Source of the DNA: Streptomyces sp. RerS4
GTDB taxonomy: Bacteria > Actinomycetota > Actinomycetes > Streptomycetales > Streptomycetaceae
Direction of reading: 5' to 3'
Assembly: GCF_023515955.1 (NCBI RefSeq)
Contig: NZ_CP097322.1
Span: 6,186,501-6,250,500 of the forward strand
DNA length: 64,000 nucleotides
Position 1 is the first letter of the stretch; every line of letters starts with the position of its first letter. Both the position numbers and the translations under genes were made by a program. The notes below the pieces were generated by a model, which saw only the letters and a program-made list of their open reading frames with translations, did not search any database and was not told the DNA's origin. Shown piece after piece: positions 43,569-51,957 of this stretch.

Positions 43569-44593
43569 TGGAACTGTCCATGCTGCTCGACTACGCCGGC
43601 GATCCGCGCAAGGCCGCGGACGAGGCCGCCGCGCTGGAGACGGCCGGCCTCGACGCCGTCTGGGTCGCGGAGGCCTGGGGCTTCGACTCCCCGACGATCA
43701 TGGGGTACCTGGCGGCGCGCACCGAGCGGATGAAGATCGGCTCCGCCATCCTCAACGTCTACTCCCGCACCCCCGCCCTCATCGCGCAGACCGCCGCCGG
43801 GCTCGACGCGCTCTCCGGCGGCCGGGCCCTGCTCGGCCTCGGCGCCTCCGGCCCGCAGGTCGTCGAGGGCTGGCACGGGAAGGCGTACGACAAGCCGCTC
43901 GGCCGGACCCGCGAGACGGTCGAGCTGTGCCGCCGCATCTGGCGCCGCGAGACCGTCGACCACCACGGCATCACCGACATGCCGCTGCCCCCGGAGAAGG
44001 GCGGCCGGCACGGCAAGCCGTTGAAGATGCTGACCCGCCCGGTCCGCGAGGCCATCCCCGTCTACGTCGCCTCCCTCGGCCCCGCCAACGTGGCGCTGAC
44101 CGCCGAGATCGCCGACGGGTGGCTGCCCACGCTCTTCCTCCCCGAGAAGGCCCGCGCCGTGTGGGGCGAGTCCCTCGCGGCGGGCACGGCGAAGCGGGAC
44201 CCCGCCCTCGGCCCGCTCCGGACCGTCGCGGGCGGCCTGCTGGCCATCGGCGAGGACGCAGCCGCCGTACGCGACCTCGCGCGCCCGCAGATCGCCCTGT
44301 ACGTGGGTGGGATGGGCGCGGTCGGCAAGAACTTCTACAACGACCTCGCCGTCGCCTACGGCTACGAGGAGGAGGCCCGGAAGATCCAGGAGCTCTACCT
44401 CTCCGGCCGCAAGCGCGACGCGGCGGCCGCCGTCCCGGACGAGTTCTGCGAACTGATGACCCTGTGCGGGCCCGAGGGCTACGTACGCGAGCGCGTCGAG
44501 GCCTTCCGGGAGGCCGGCGTCACCATGCTCAACGTGACGCCCGTCGGCCCCGAGCCGGCCCGGCTGATCGAAACCGTCAAGAGCTGGCTGTAG
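43568..44593 (+). CDS. LLM class F420-dependent oxidoreductase
   Basis: A 341-residue (beta/alpha)8 flavin/F420-type oxidoreductase of the luciferase-like monooxygenase family. Motifs: LDAVWVAEAWGFDSPTIMGY, MKIGSAILNVYSRTPALIAQ and SGGRALLGLGASGPQVVEGWHG. The latter two are typical of F420-dependent enzymes. Its start shares the A with the preceding stop, so it is translationally coupled to the CoA-transferase. In a steroid or fatty-acyl degradation setting such enzymes reduce or oxidise enoyl or alcohol intermediates. The last residues before the stop, LIETVKSWL, are unremarkable. Confidence 0.92.
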   Translation: MELSMLLDYAGDPRKAADEAAALETAGLDAVWVAEAWGFDSPTIMGYLAARTERMKIGSAILNVYSRTPALIAQTAAGLDALSGGRALLGLGASGPQVVEGWHGKAYDKPLGRTRETVELCRRIWRRETVDHHGITDMPLPPEKGGRHGKPLKMLTRPVREAIPVYVASLGPANVALTAEIADGWLPTLFLPEKARAVWGESLAAGTAKRDPALGPLRTVAGGLLAIGEDAAAVRDLARPQIALYVGGMGAVGKNFYNDLAVAYGYEEEARKIQELYLSGRKRDAAAAVPDEFCELMTLCGPEGYVRERVEAFREAGVTMLNVTPVGPEPARLIETVKSWL

Positions 44594-44612
44594 GACACGG
44601 GGGAGACGCACG

Positions 44613-45755
44613 ATGCAGCGCAGGATCTTCGACGCCGACCACGAGGCGTTCCGCGAGACCGTCCGCACCTTCCTGACCAAGGAGGTGCTGCCGCACTACG
44701 AGCAGTGGGAGAAGGACGGCATCGTCAGCCGTGAGGCCTGGCTCGCCGCCGGCCGCCAGGGGCTGCTGGGCCTCGCCGTCCCCGAGGAGTACGGCGGCGG
44801 GGGCAACCCGGACTTCCGCTACGCCGCCGTCATCGCCGAGGAGTTCACCCGGGCGGGCGCCCCCGGCCTGGCGATAGGCCTGCACAACGACATCATCGGC
44901 CCGTACCTGACCTCGCTGGCCACCGAGGAGCAAAAGCGCCGCTGGCTGCCCGGCTTCTGCTCCGGCGAGACCATCACGGCGATCGCGATGACCGAGCCCG
45001 GCGCGGGCTCCGACCTCCAGGGGATCCGCACCACCGCCGAGGACCGCGGCGACCACTGGCTGCTCAACGGCTCCAAGACCTTCATCTCCAACGGCATCCT
45101 CGCCGACCTGGTGATCGTCGTCGCGAAGACCACCCCCGAGGGCGGCGCGCACGGACTGTCCCTGCTCGTCGTGGAGCGCGGCGCGGAGGGCTTCGAACGC
45201 GGCCGCAACCTCGACAAGATCGGCCAGAAGGCCCAGGACACCGCGGAGTTGTTCTTCAACGACGTGCGCGTCCCCAAGGAGAACCTGCTCGGCGAGCTCA
45301 ACGGCGCCTTCGTCCACCTGATGACCAACCTCGCGCAGGAGCGGATGGGCATCGCGATGGCCGGCATCGCCGCCGCCGAGTACCTGTTGGAGATCACCAC
45401 CCGGTACGTGAAGGAGCGCGAGGCGTTCGGCCGGCCGCTGTCCAAGCTCCAGCACATCCGCTTCGAGATCGCGGAGATGGCCACGGAATGCGCCGTCACC
45501 CGCACCTTCCTCGACCGCTGCATCATCGACCACTCCCACGGCGAACTGGACCACGTCCACGCCTCGATGGCCAAGTGGTGGGCCACCGAGCTGCAGAAGC
45601 GGGTCGCCGACCGCTGCCTGCAACTACACGGCGGCTACGGGTACATGACGGAATACCGGGTCGCGCGGGCGTTCACCGACGGCCGCATCCAGACCATCTA
45701 CGGCGGCACGACCGAGATCATGAAAGAGATCATCGGTCGTTCCCTGCTCGGCTGA
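44613..45755 (+). CDS. Acyl-CoA dehydrogenase
   Basis: A 380-residue FAD flavoprotein that forms the 2,3-double bond of acyl-CoA. Family segments: AIAMTEPGAGSDLQGI (FAD/substrate), FISNGILADLVIVVAKT, QERMGIAMAGIAAAEYLL and the ending CLQLHGGYGYMTEYRVARAF, then YGGTTEIMKEIIGR. The catalytic Glu is expected near EYRVAR or the later TTEIM; I cannot fix it by eye. Start ATG at 44613 follows GGGGGAG. Electrons would go to an ETF, which is not encoded here. It is the third gene of the acyl-CoA operon. Confidence 0.94.
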   Translation: MQRRIFDADHEAFRETVRTFLTKEVLPHYEQWEKDGIVSREAWLAAGRQGLLGLAVPEEYGGGGNPDFRYAAVIAEEFTRAGAPGLAIGLHNDIIGPYLTSLATEEQKRRWLPGFCSGETITAIAMTEPGAGSDLQGIRTTAEDRGDHWLLNGSKTFISNGILADLVIVVAKTTPEGGAHGLSLLVVERGAEGFERGRNLDKIGQKAQDTAELFFNDVRVPKENLLGELNGAFVHLMTNLAQERMGIAMAGIAAAEYLLEITTRYVKEREAFGRPLSKLQHIRFEIAEMATECAVTRTFLDRCIIDHSHGELDHVHASMAKWWATELQKRVADRCLQLHGGYGYMTEYRVARAFTDGRIQTIYGGTTEIMKEIIGRSLLG

Positions 45756-45825
45756 CCTCCCCCTCGCACACCGCCCTCGCACTCCCCTCGCACACTCTCC
45801 CGCACACCTCCGAAAGGCTTGACCA

Positions 45826-47040
45826 GTGAGCACCGAAGCTTACGTATACGACGCGATCCGCACCCCGCGCGGGCGCGGCAAGGCCAACGGCGCCCTGCAC
45901 GGCACCAAGCCGATCGACCTGGTCGTCGGCCTCATCCACGCCCTGCGCGAGCGCCACCCCGACCTGGACCCGGCGACCATCGACGACATCGTCCTCGGCG
46001 TCGTCGGCCCGGTCGGCGACCAGGGCTCCGACATCGCCCGCATCGCGGCCATCGCCGCCGGGCTCCCGGACACCGTGGCCGGCGTCCAGGAGAACCGCTT
46101 CTGTGCCTCGGGCCTGGAGGCCGTCAACCTGGCTGCCGCCAAGGTCCGTTCCGGCTGGGAGGACCTCGTCCTCGCGGGCGGCGTGGAGTCCATGTCCCGC
46201 GTCCCGATGGCCTCCGACGGCGGCGCCTGGTTCGCCGACCCCATGACCAACTGGGACACCGGCTTCGTCCCGCAGGGCATCGGCGCCGACCTGATCGCCA
46301 CCATCGAGGGATTCTCCCGGCGTGACGTGGACGAGTACGCCGCCCTGTCACAGGAGCGCGCCGCCACCGCCATCAAGGACGGCCGCTTCGCCGGGTCCGT
46401 CGTCCCCGTCACCGACCGCAACGGCCTCGTCGTCCTGGACCACGAGGAGTTCGTCCGCCCCGGCACCACCGCAGACACCCTGGCCAAGCTGAAGCCCTCC
46501 TTCGCCGACATCGGCGAGCTCGGCGGCTTCGACGCGGTGGCCCTGCAGAAGTACCACTGGGTCGAGAAGATCGACCACGTCCACCACGCGGGCAACTCCT
46601 CCGGCATCGTCGACGGCGCCGCGCTCGTCGCCATCGGCTCGAAGGAGGCCGGCGAGCGGGGCGGCCTCACGCCCCGCGCCCGCATCGTCTCCGCGGCCGT
46701 CTCCGGCTCCGAGCCCACCATCATGCTCACCGGCCCCGCCCCGGCCACCCGCAAGGCCCTCGCCAAGGCCGGCCTGACCATCGACGACATCGACCTGATC
46801 GAGATGAACGAGGCCTTCGCCGGCGTCGTGCTGCGCTTCGTCAAGGACATGGGCGTCTCCCTCGACAAGGTCAACGTCAACGGCGGCGCCATCGCGCTCG
46901 GCCACCCCCTCGGCGCCACCGGCGCGATGCTGCTGGGCACCGTCATCGACGAACTGGAGCGCCAGGACAAGCGCTACGGCCTCGTCACCCTCTGCGTCGG
47001 CGGCGGCATGGGCGTCGCCACGATCGTCGAGCGGCTCTGA
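45826..47040 (+). CDS. fadA: Acetyl-CoA acetyltransferase (thiolase, FadA-type)
   Basis: A 404-residue thiolase that cleaves 3-ketoacyl-CoA with CoA, the last step of each beta-oxidation turn. The nucleophilic Cys is in QENRFCASGLEAVN. The base Cys and His lie in the C-terminal VTLCVGGGMGVAT and GGAIALGHPLGATGA. The start is GTG at 45826 with AAAGG upstream. The 70-base gap after the dehydrogenase is pyrimidine-rich with repeated CTCGCAC. It is the usual partner of FadB, encoded next. Confidence 0.95.
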   Translation: MSTEAYVYDAIRTPRGRGKANGALHGTKPIDLVVGLIHALRERHPDLDPATIDDIVLGVVGPVGDQGSDIARIAAIAAGLPDTVAGVQENRFCASGLEAVNLAAAKVRSGWEDLVLAGGVESMSRVPMASDGGAWFADPMTNWDTGFVPQGIGADLIATIEGFSRRDVDEYAALSQERAATAIKDGRFAGSVVPVTDRNGLVVLDHEEFVRPGTTADTLAKLKPSFADIGELGGFDAVALQKYHWVEKIDHVHHAGNSSGIVDGAALVAIGSKEAGERGGLTPRARIVSAAVSGSEPTIMLTGPAPATRKALAKAGLTIDDIDLIEMNEAFAGVVLRFVKDMGVSLDKVNVNGGAIALGHPLGATGAMLLGTVIDELERQDKRYGLVTLCVGGGMGVATIVERL

Positions 47041-47093
47041 AGCACGTCCTGTATCCCCCAGACCTCCTCTCTGACACGGAAGTAGCGAGAAAA

Positions 47094-49265
47094 ATGAGCG
47101 AGTCCACCACGATCCGCTGGGAACAGGACGAGACCGGCGTCGTCACCCTGACCCTCGACGACCCCAACCAGTCCGCCAACACGATGAACCAGGCCTTCAA
47201 GGACTCCATCGCGGCCATCGCCGACCGCGCCGAGGCCGAGAAGGACTCCATCCGGGGCATCATCTACACCTCCGCCAAGAAGACCTTCTTCGCCGGCGGC
47301 GACCTCAAGGACATGATCCGGCTGCGCCCCGCCGACGCGCGGATCGCCTTCGACACCGGCACCGAGATCAAGCGCTCGCTGCGCCGCATCGAGACCCTCG
47401 GCAAGCCCGTCGTCGCCGCCATCAACGGGGCGGCCCTGGGCGGCGGTTACGAGATCTGCCTCGCCTCCCACCACCGCGTCGCCCTCGACGCCCCCGGCTC
47501 CAAGATCGGCCTGCCCGAGGTCACCCTCGGCCTCCTCCCGGCCGGCGGCGGCGTCACCCGCACCGTGCGCCTGATGGGCATCGCCGACGCGCTGCTCAAG
47601 GTCCTGCTCCAGGGCACCCAGTACAACCCGCGGCGCGCCCTGGACAACGGCCTGATCCACGAACTGGCCGCCACGCCCGAGGAGATGTTCGCCAAGGCCC
47701 GCGCCTTCATCGACGCGAACCCGGAGTCGAAGCAGCCCTGGGACGTCCCCGGCTACAAGATCCCGGGCGGTACGCCGTCCAACCCGCGGTTCGCCGCCAA
47801 CCTGCCGGCCTTCCCCGCGAACCTGAAGAAGCAGCTGAACGGGGCCCCGTACCCGGCCCCGCGCAACATCCTGGCCTGCGCCGTCGAGGGCTCCCAGGTG
47901 GACTTCGAGACCGCGCTGACCATCGAGGCCCGGTACTTCACCGAGCTGGTCACCGGGCAGACCGCCAAGAACATGATCCAGGCGTTCTTCTTCGACCTCC
48001 AGGCCGTCAACGCCGGCCGCAGCCGCCCGCGGGGGATCGAGCCGCGCAAGGTCCGCAAGGTCGCGGTCCTCGGCGCCGGGATGATGGGCGCCGGCATCGC
48101 GTACTCCTGTGCCCGCGCGGGCATCGAGGTTGTGCTGAAGGACGTCACCGCCGAGGCCGCCGCGAAGGGCAAGGCGTACTCCGAGAAGCTCCTCGACAAG
48201 GCCCTCTCCCGGGGCCGTACCACCGAGGCACAGCGCGCCGAGCTGCTGGCCCGGATCACCCCGACCGCCGAGGCCGCCGACCTCGCCGGCTGCGACGCCG
48301 TCATCGAGGCCGTCTTCGAGGACACCGCCCTCAAGCACAAGGTGTTCCAGGAGATCCAGGACGTCGTCGCCCCGGACGCGCTGCTGTGCTCCAACACGTC
48401 CACGCTGCCCATCACCGGCCTCGCCGAAGGGGTCTCGCGTCCCGCCGACTTCATCGGCCTGCACTTCTTCTCGCCGGTCGACAAGATGCCGCTGGTGGAG
48501 ATCATCAAGGGCGAGGCCACCGGCGACGAGGCCATCGCCCGCGCCTTCGACCTGGTCCGCCAGATCAACAAGACCCCGATCGTGGTCAACGACTCGCGCG
48601 GCTTCTTCACCTCGCGCGTCATCGGCCAGTTCATCAACGAGGGCGTCGCGATGGTCGGCGAGGGCATCGAGCCCGCCTCGATCGAGCAGGCCGCCGCCCA
48701 GGCCGGCTACCCGGCCAAGGTGCTCTCCCTGATGGACGAGCTGACCCTGACCCTGCCGCGCAAGATCCGCGACGAGAGCCGCAAGGCCATCGAGGCGAAG
48801 GGCCTGACCTGGACCGAGCACCCGGCCGACCGGGTCATCGACCGCATGGTGGACGAGTTCGAGCGCCCCGGCCGCAGCGGCGGGGCCGGCTTCTACGTGT
48901 ACGACGAGAACGGCAAGCGCGCCGGCATCTGGCCGGGGCTGCGCGAGCACTTCGCCAAGCCGGACGCCGAGATCCCCTTCGAGGACATGAAGGAGCGGAT
49001 GCTCTTCTCCGAGGCCCTGGACACCGTCCGCTGCCTCGACGAGGGCGTGCTCACCTCGATCGCCGACGCCAACATCGGCTCCATCATGGGCATCGGCTTC
49101 CCGGCCTGGACCGGCGGCGTGATCCAGTACATCAACGGCTACGAGGGCGGCCTCGCCGGCTTCGTGGCCCGTGCCCGTGACCTGGCCGCGGCCTACGGCG
49201 AGCGCTTCACCCCGCCCGCCTCGCTGGTCGCGAAGGCGGAGCGCGGCGAGACGTACGCCGACTGA
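47094..49265 (+). CDS. fadB: Multifunctional beta-oxidation protein, FadB-type
   Basis: A 723-residue fusion of enoyl-CoA hydratase (1-300) and 3-hydroxyacyl-CoA dehydrogenase (about 315-720). The crotonase part has the oxyanion loop AAINGAALGGGYEICLA and a catalytic Glu in GLPEVTLGLLPAGGG. The dehydrogenase part starts with the NAD fold VAVLGAGMMGAGIAYSCARAG. It later has FIGLHFFSPVDKMPLVEI (catalytic His in the family's H-F-F-N/S-P motif) and NKTPIVVNDSRGFFTSRV. It is the terminal gene, followed by a strong hairpin. Together with FadA it forms the trifunctional beta-oxidation complex. Confidence 0.95.
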   Translation: MSESTTIRWEQDETGVVTLTLDDPNQSANTMNQAFKDSIAAIADRAEAEKDSIRGIIYTSAKKTFFAGGDLKDMIRLRPADARIAFDTGTEIKRSLRRIETLGKPVVAAINGAALGGGYEICLASHHRVALDAPGSKIGLPEVTLGLLPAGGGVTRTVRLMGIADALLKVLLQGTQYNPRRALDNGLIHELAATPEEMFAKARAFIDANPESKQPWDVPGYKIPGGTPSNPRFAANLPAFPANLKKQLNGAPYPAPRNILACAVEGSQVDFETALTIEARYFTELVTGQTAKNMIQAFFFDLQAVNAGRSRPRGIEPRKVRKVAVLGAGMMGAGIAYSCARAGIEVVLKDVTAEAAAKGKAYSEKLLDKALSRGRTTEAQRAELLARITPTAEAADLAGCDAVIEAVFEDTALKHKVFQEIQDVVAPDALLCSNTSTLPITGLAEGVSRPADFIGLHFFSPVDKMPLVEIIKGEATGDEAIARAFDLVRQINKTPIVVNDSRGFFTSRVIGQFINEGVAMVGEGIEPASIEQAAAQAGYPAKVLSLMDELTLTLPRKIRDESRKAIEAKGLTWTEHPADRVIDRMVDEFERPGRSGGAGFYVYDENGKRAGIWPGLREHFAKPDAEIPFEDMKERMLFSEALDTVRCLDEGVLTSIADANIGSIMGIGFPAWTGGVIQYINGYEGGLAGFVARARDLAAAYGERFTPPASLVAKAERGETYAD

Positions 49266-49273
49266 GTACGCGA

Positions 49274-49306
49274 GGGGGCGTGCGGCCTACGCGTCCGCAC
49301 GCCCCC
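49274..49306. terminator. Hairpin after fadB
   Basis: GGGGGCGTGCGG (49274-49285) pairs with CCGCACGCCCCC (49295-49306) around a nine-base loop. It lies between two convergent genes and is likely bidirectional. Confidence 0.8.
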
Positions 49307-49310
49307 GGGC

Positions 49311-49982
49311 TCAGTGGTCGGCCCCGCCCCGCAGCAGGGCGAACAGCCCGCGCAGGCGGGCGCCGTCCGGGGTCGTCCACTCGGCCAGGACCCGCGCGCC
49401 CTGCCCGACCGGCTCCGGGCCCGCTCCGGGCTCCAGCACCCGCGACAGCGACAGCACCGCCGAGGCGGCCGGTGTGAGTTCCGTGGCCGTTTCCGTCTCC
49501 GACACCGCCGTCACGGCCCCGGCCCCGGCCCGCGCCCCGGCCGGTACGCCGGAGCCGGCCGCGCGGACCTCCACCGTCGGGTCGGGGGCGCCGGTGGTGT
49601 CCTGGTCCTGCGCGGTCGCCCGGCCCGCGAGCAGCTCCAGCAACTGCGCCACCAGGACCGGGTCCCGGGTCCCGTCGTAGATCCAGCGCGTGCCCAGCAC
49701 GCCGTGCTCGGAGGTGCCGATCAGTCCGGCCTCGCCGCCCTCCAGCGGGGCTCCGCGGTAGGCGAGCGGAACCAGGTAGGAGACGGGGACGCCACCCGAG
49801 GTGTCGGTGACCACCATGAACTCGATGCCCACCTCGCCCTCGGGGTCGTCGAGCCGGAACCCGCCGGCCTTCGCCAGCTCGGGGGCCGCCGAGACGCCCC
49901 GGTACCAGGGCCGCGAGGGCAACCAGTCGGCGAGGAGTTCGAGCTTGCCGGGGGACATCGTGGTGTGGTGGATGACTGCCAT
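49311..49982 (-). CDS. Maltokinase N-terminal cap-like protein
   Basis: A 223-residue protein resembling the N-terminal cap domain of maltokinase (Mak), which lacks a kinase part here. Segments: GKLELLADWLPSRPWYRG, IEFMVVTDTSGGVPVSYLVPLAYRG, and LIGTSEHGVLGTRWIYDGTRDPVLVAQLLELL. Streptomyces carry such stand-alone cap proteins, possibly part of trehalose/glycogen metabolism, but no kinase domain is nearby. ATG at 49982 (MAVIHHTTMSPG) is the conserved start; a longer frame is unlikely. Downstream residues 120-200 are Pro/Ala/Thr-rich and less conserved. Confidence 0.82.
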   Translation of the reverse strand: MAVIHHTTMSPGKLELLADWLPSRPWYRGVSAAPELAKAGGFRLDDPEGEVGIEFMVVTDTSGGVPVSYLVPLAYRGAPLEGGEAGLIGTSEHGVLGTRWIYDGTRDPVLVAQLLELLAGRATAQDQDTTGAPDPTVEVRAAGSGVPAGARAGAGAVTAVSETETATELTPAASAVLSLSRVLEPGAGPEPVGQGARVLAEWTTPDGARLRGLFALLRGGADH

Positions 49983-50210
49983 GACCCCGAACCTACCGTG
50001 CGCCACGGGGCGTTCACCGTGGCCCGCCCCACTCCGCCGGCCCCGCTCCCCTGGGATCTTCCCGCAGGGGTGCCCGCCGCCCGCGGGGCCCCGGGATGCG
50101 CCGGCGCCGGACCCGGCGCACGATGGACGGGCACGTGTATTCCCGCCGGTCCGTGCCCGGCTCGGGGGATCACTCGTCACGCGCGAACAACGCGAAGAAC
50201 GGGGAGAACC

Positions 50211-51113
50211 ATGAGGAAGTCCCTGGTGGTCGCAGTGGCCACGTCCGCGCTGGCCGTCGTTCTGGCGGCGCCGACGACGCCCGCGATCGCATCACCGTAC
50301 TGCGACCAGACCACCCCGAACACCTCGCTCTTCTTCTACAAGAGCGGCAGCGGCGAGGCGGGCACCGGCACCCTGTCCGCCGGTCGCTGGACCTACACGG
50401 GAGCGCAGCGCCTTCCCGCCGGGTACACGCACGCCGCCGCGAGCCGCGACTCGCTGCTGCTGTACAACGCGGGCACCGGGGCCGGGGAGAGCGGCACCTT
50501 CACCGGAGGCCGGTACCAGCGCGTCCAGACCTACGACAACTTCTCGACCGGGTGGACCCACCTGGAGGCCTCGGGCGATTCGGTGATCGCCTACAACTCC
50601 GCCACCGGCCACGGAGGCACCGGCACGCTGAAGAACGGCAGGTACCAGCAGGTACGCAGCTACGACAACTTCAGCAAGGGCTGGGCGTTCATGGCCGCCT
50701 CCTGCGACACGCTGGTCGCCACGACGAGCAGGAGGGGCTCGGTCGAGTTCCCGGAGAGCAACGTCGGGTTCGGGATGCTCCAGGGCGGCGAGTACAAGCA
50801 CGTGGCCAACAGGGACCGGGACGTGTTCCTCGGAACGCTCGTCGCGACCAAGGATTCGGTCATGGGCATGGCGAAGACCGACTCGCAACTGCGGTACCGG
50901 GTCACGACGGCGACCAACGGCAGGGTCGGCGAGTTCCGCGAGACCGGCACCTCGGGCCTGTGGAACACGGTGGGCCGGACCGCGGACAGCCTGTTCTTCT
51001 ACAAGACGGACGGCACCGCATGGACCTCCACGCTCACCGGCGGCGTCTACCGCAACGTCGGCGCGCTGGACAACGTCTCCTCGGGCTGGACGCTCATCGA
51101 AGGCGGTGTGTGA
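50211..51113 (+). CDS. Secreted six-repeat (propeller-like) protein
   Basis: A 300-residue secreted protein. The signal peptide MRKSLVVAVATSALAVVLA ends near PAIASPY. The mature part is about six imperfect repeats of roughly 43-50 residues. Each starts with S-(L/V)-x-x-Y and has a (G)TGTL or SGTF strand, GRY/GEY/GVY and a closing GWTH or GWTL. Examples: SLFFYKSGSGEAGTGTL, SLLLYNAGTGAGESGTF, SVIAYNSATGHGGTGTL and SLFFYKTDGTAWTSTL. This layout suggests a small beta-propeller, as in tachylectin-like lectins; a sugar-binding role is a guess. Three cysteines at most. ATG at 50211 follows GGGGAG. Confidence 0.8.
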   Translation: MRKSLVVAVATSALAVVLAAPTTPAIASPYCDQTTPNTSLFFYKSGSGEAGTGTLSAGRWTYTGAQRLPAGYTHAAASRDSLLLYNAGTGAGESGTFTGGRYQRVQTYDNFSTGWTHLEASGDSVIAYNSATGHGGTGTLKNGRYQQVRSYDNFSKGWAFMAASCDTLVATTSRRGSVEFPESNVGFGMLQGGEYKHVANRDRDVFLGTLVATKDSVMGMAKTDSQLRYRVTTATNGRVGEFRETGTSGLWNTVGRTADSLFFYKTDGTAWTSTLTGGVYRNVGALDNVSSGWTLIEGGV

Positions 51114-51132
51114 GTCGGTAACCCACCCGGCG

Positions 51133-51174
51133 GCGGGCGGCGTTCACTCGGTCTCCGGGGTGAACGCCGCCCGC
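51133..51174. terminator. 15-bp inverted repeat overlapping the MerR 3' end
   Basis: GCGGGCGGCGTTCAC (51133-51147) is the perfect complement of GTGAACGCCGCCCGC (51160-51174) with a 12-base loop. The right arm is inside the MerR coding region. It probably ends transcription of the secreted-protein gene and of MerR, from opposite sides. Confidence 0.7.
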
Positions 51175-51872
51175 AGTTCGTCGCGCAGTGAGCGCTGGAA
51201 GGCCGTCACCAGGGCCTGTACCACCATCGGCTGCATGTGCGCCGACAGGGCCTTCATCGACTCCACCCGTTCCGGATCGCTCTCGCCCTCGGTGAACGGG
51301 CCCCACACCTCGTCCCGGAACAGGGCCGTCAACTGGTGCGCGGCCGTGCGCGCGTGGTCCAGCAGCATCCGGCGGGCCGTCAGGATCGTCTCGTGCGCGA
51401 TCGGTACGTCGAGCAGCGCGACCCCGAGCCGCAGCAGCCCCACGTCCACCCGGAAGCCGTCACCGGCCGCCGCCAGCACGTTCATCGCGGTCAGCCGACG
51501 CAGGTCGCCGTCCGACAGGCTGCGGCCGGCCCGCCGCTCCAACTCGGCCCGCGAGACCTCCCGCGCCGCGTCCGGGGCCCAGGTGGCCACCAGGGCCCGG
51601 TGGATCGCCAGGTCGTGCGCGCTCAGGTCGTCGGGCAACGCGTCCAGGTAGCGCTGGATCGCCGACAGGGTCATGCCCTGGTGTTGCAACTCCTCGATCA
51701 GCGCCAGCCGCGACAGGTGCTCGGGGCCGTAGTGGCCCACCCGACGGGGTCCGATCACGGGAGGGGGCAAAAGCCCCCGCGTGCTGTAGAAACGTACGGT
51801 GCGGACGGTGACACCGGCCTTCGACGCCAGCTCGTCGACGGTGAGCATCGGCTCGGTCGCCCGGTCGGCCAT
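51144..51872 (-). CDS. MerR-family transcriptional regulator
   Basis: A 242-residue MerR-type regulator. The DNA-binding winged helix is MLTVDELASKAGVTVRTVRF, YSTRGLLPPPVIGPRRVGHY and LSRLALIEELQHQGMTLSAI near residues 10-75. The coiled-coil and a long C-terminal helical domain of about 150 residues follow, unlike short metal sensors, so a lipid or drug ligand is likely. ATG at 51872 with GAGG upstream; extra N-terminal sequence is not coding. It diverges from a fatty-acid CoA ligase gene by 85 bases and probably controls it. Confidence 0.92.
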   Translation of the reverse strand: MADRATEPMLTVDELASKAGVTVRTVRFYSTRGLLPPPVIGPRRVGHYGPEHLSRLALIEELQHQGMTLSAIQRYLDALPDDLSAHDLAIHRALVATWAPDAAREVSRAELERRAGRSLSDGDLRRLTAMNVLAAAGDGFRVDVGLLRLGVALLDVPIAHETILTARRMLLDHARTAAHQLTALFRDEVWGPFTEGESDPERVESMKALSAHMQPMVVQALVTAFQRSLRDELRAAFTPETE

Positions 51873-51957
51873 CGTCTGCGCCTCGCTCTCTGCTCCACAG
51901 CTTGGGTTCAACAGTATTGCTGTCGCACCAACGATGTGAAACGTCCAGGAGCCGCTC

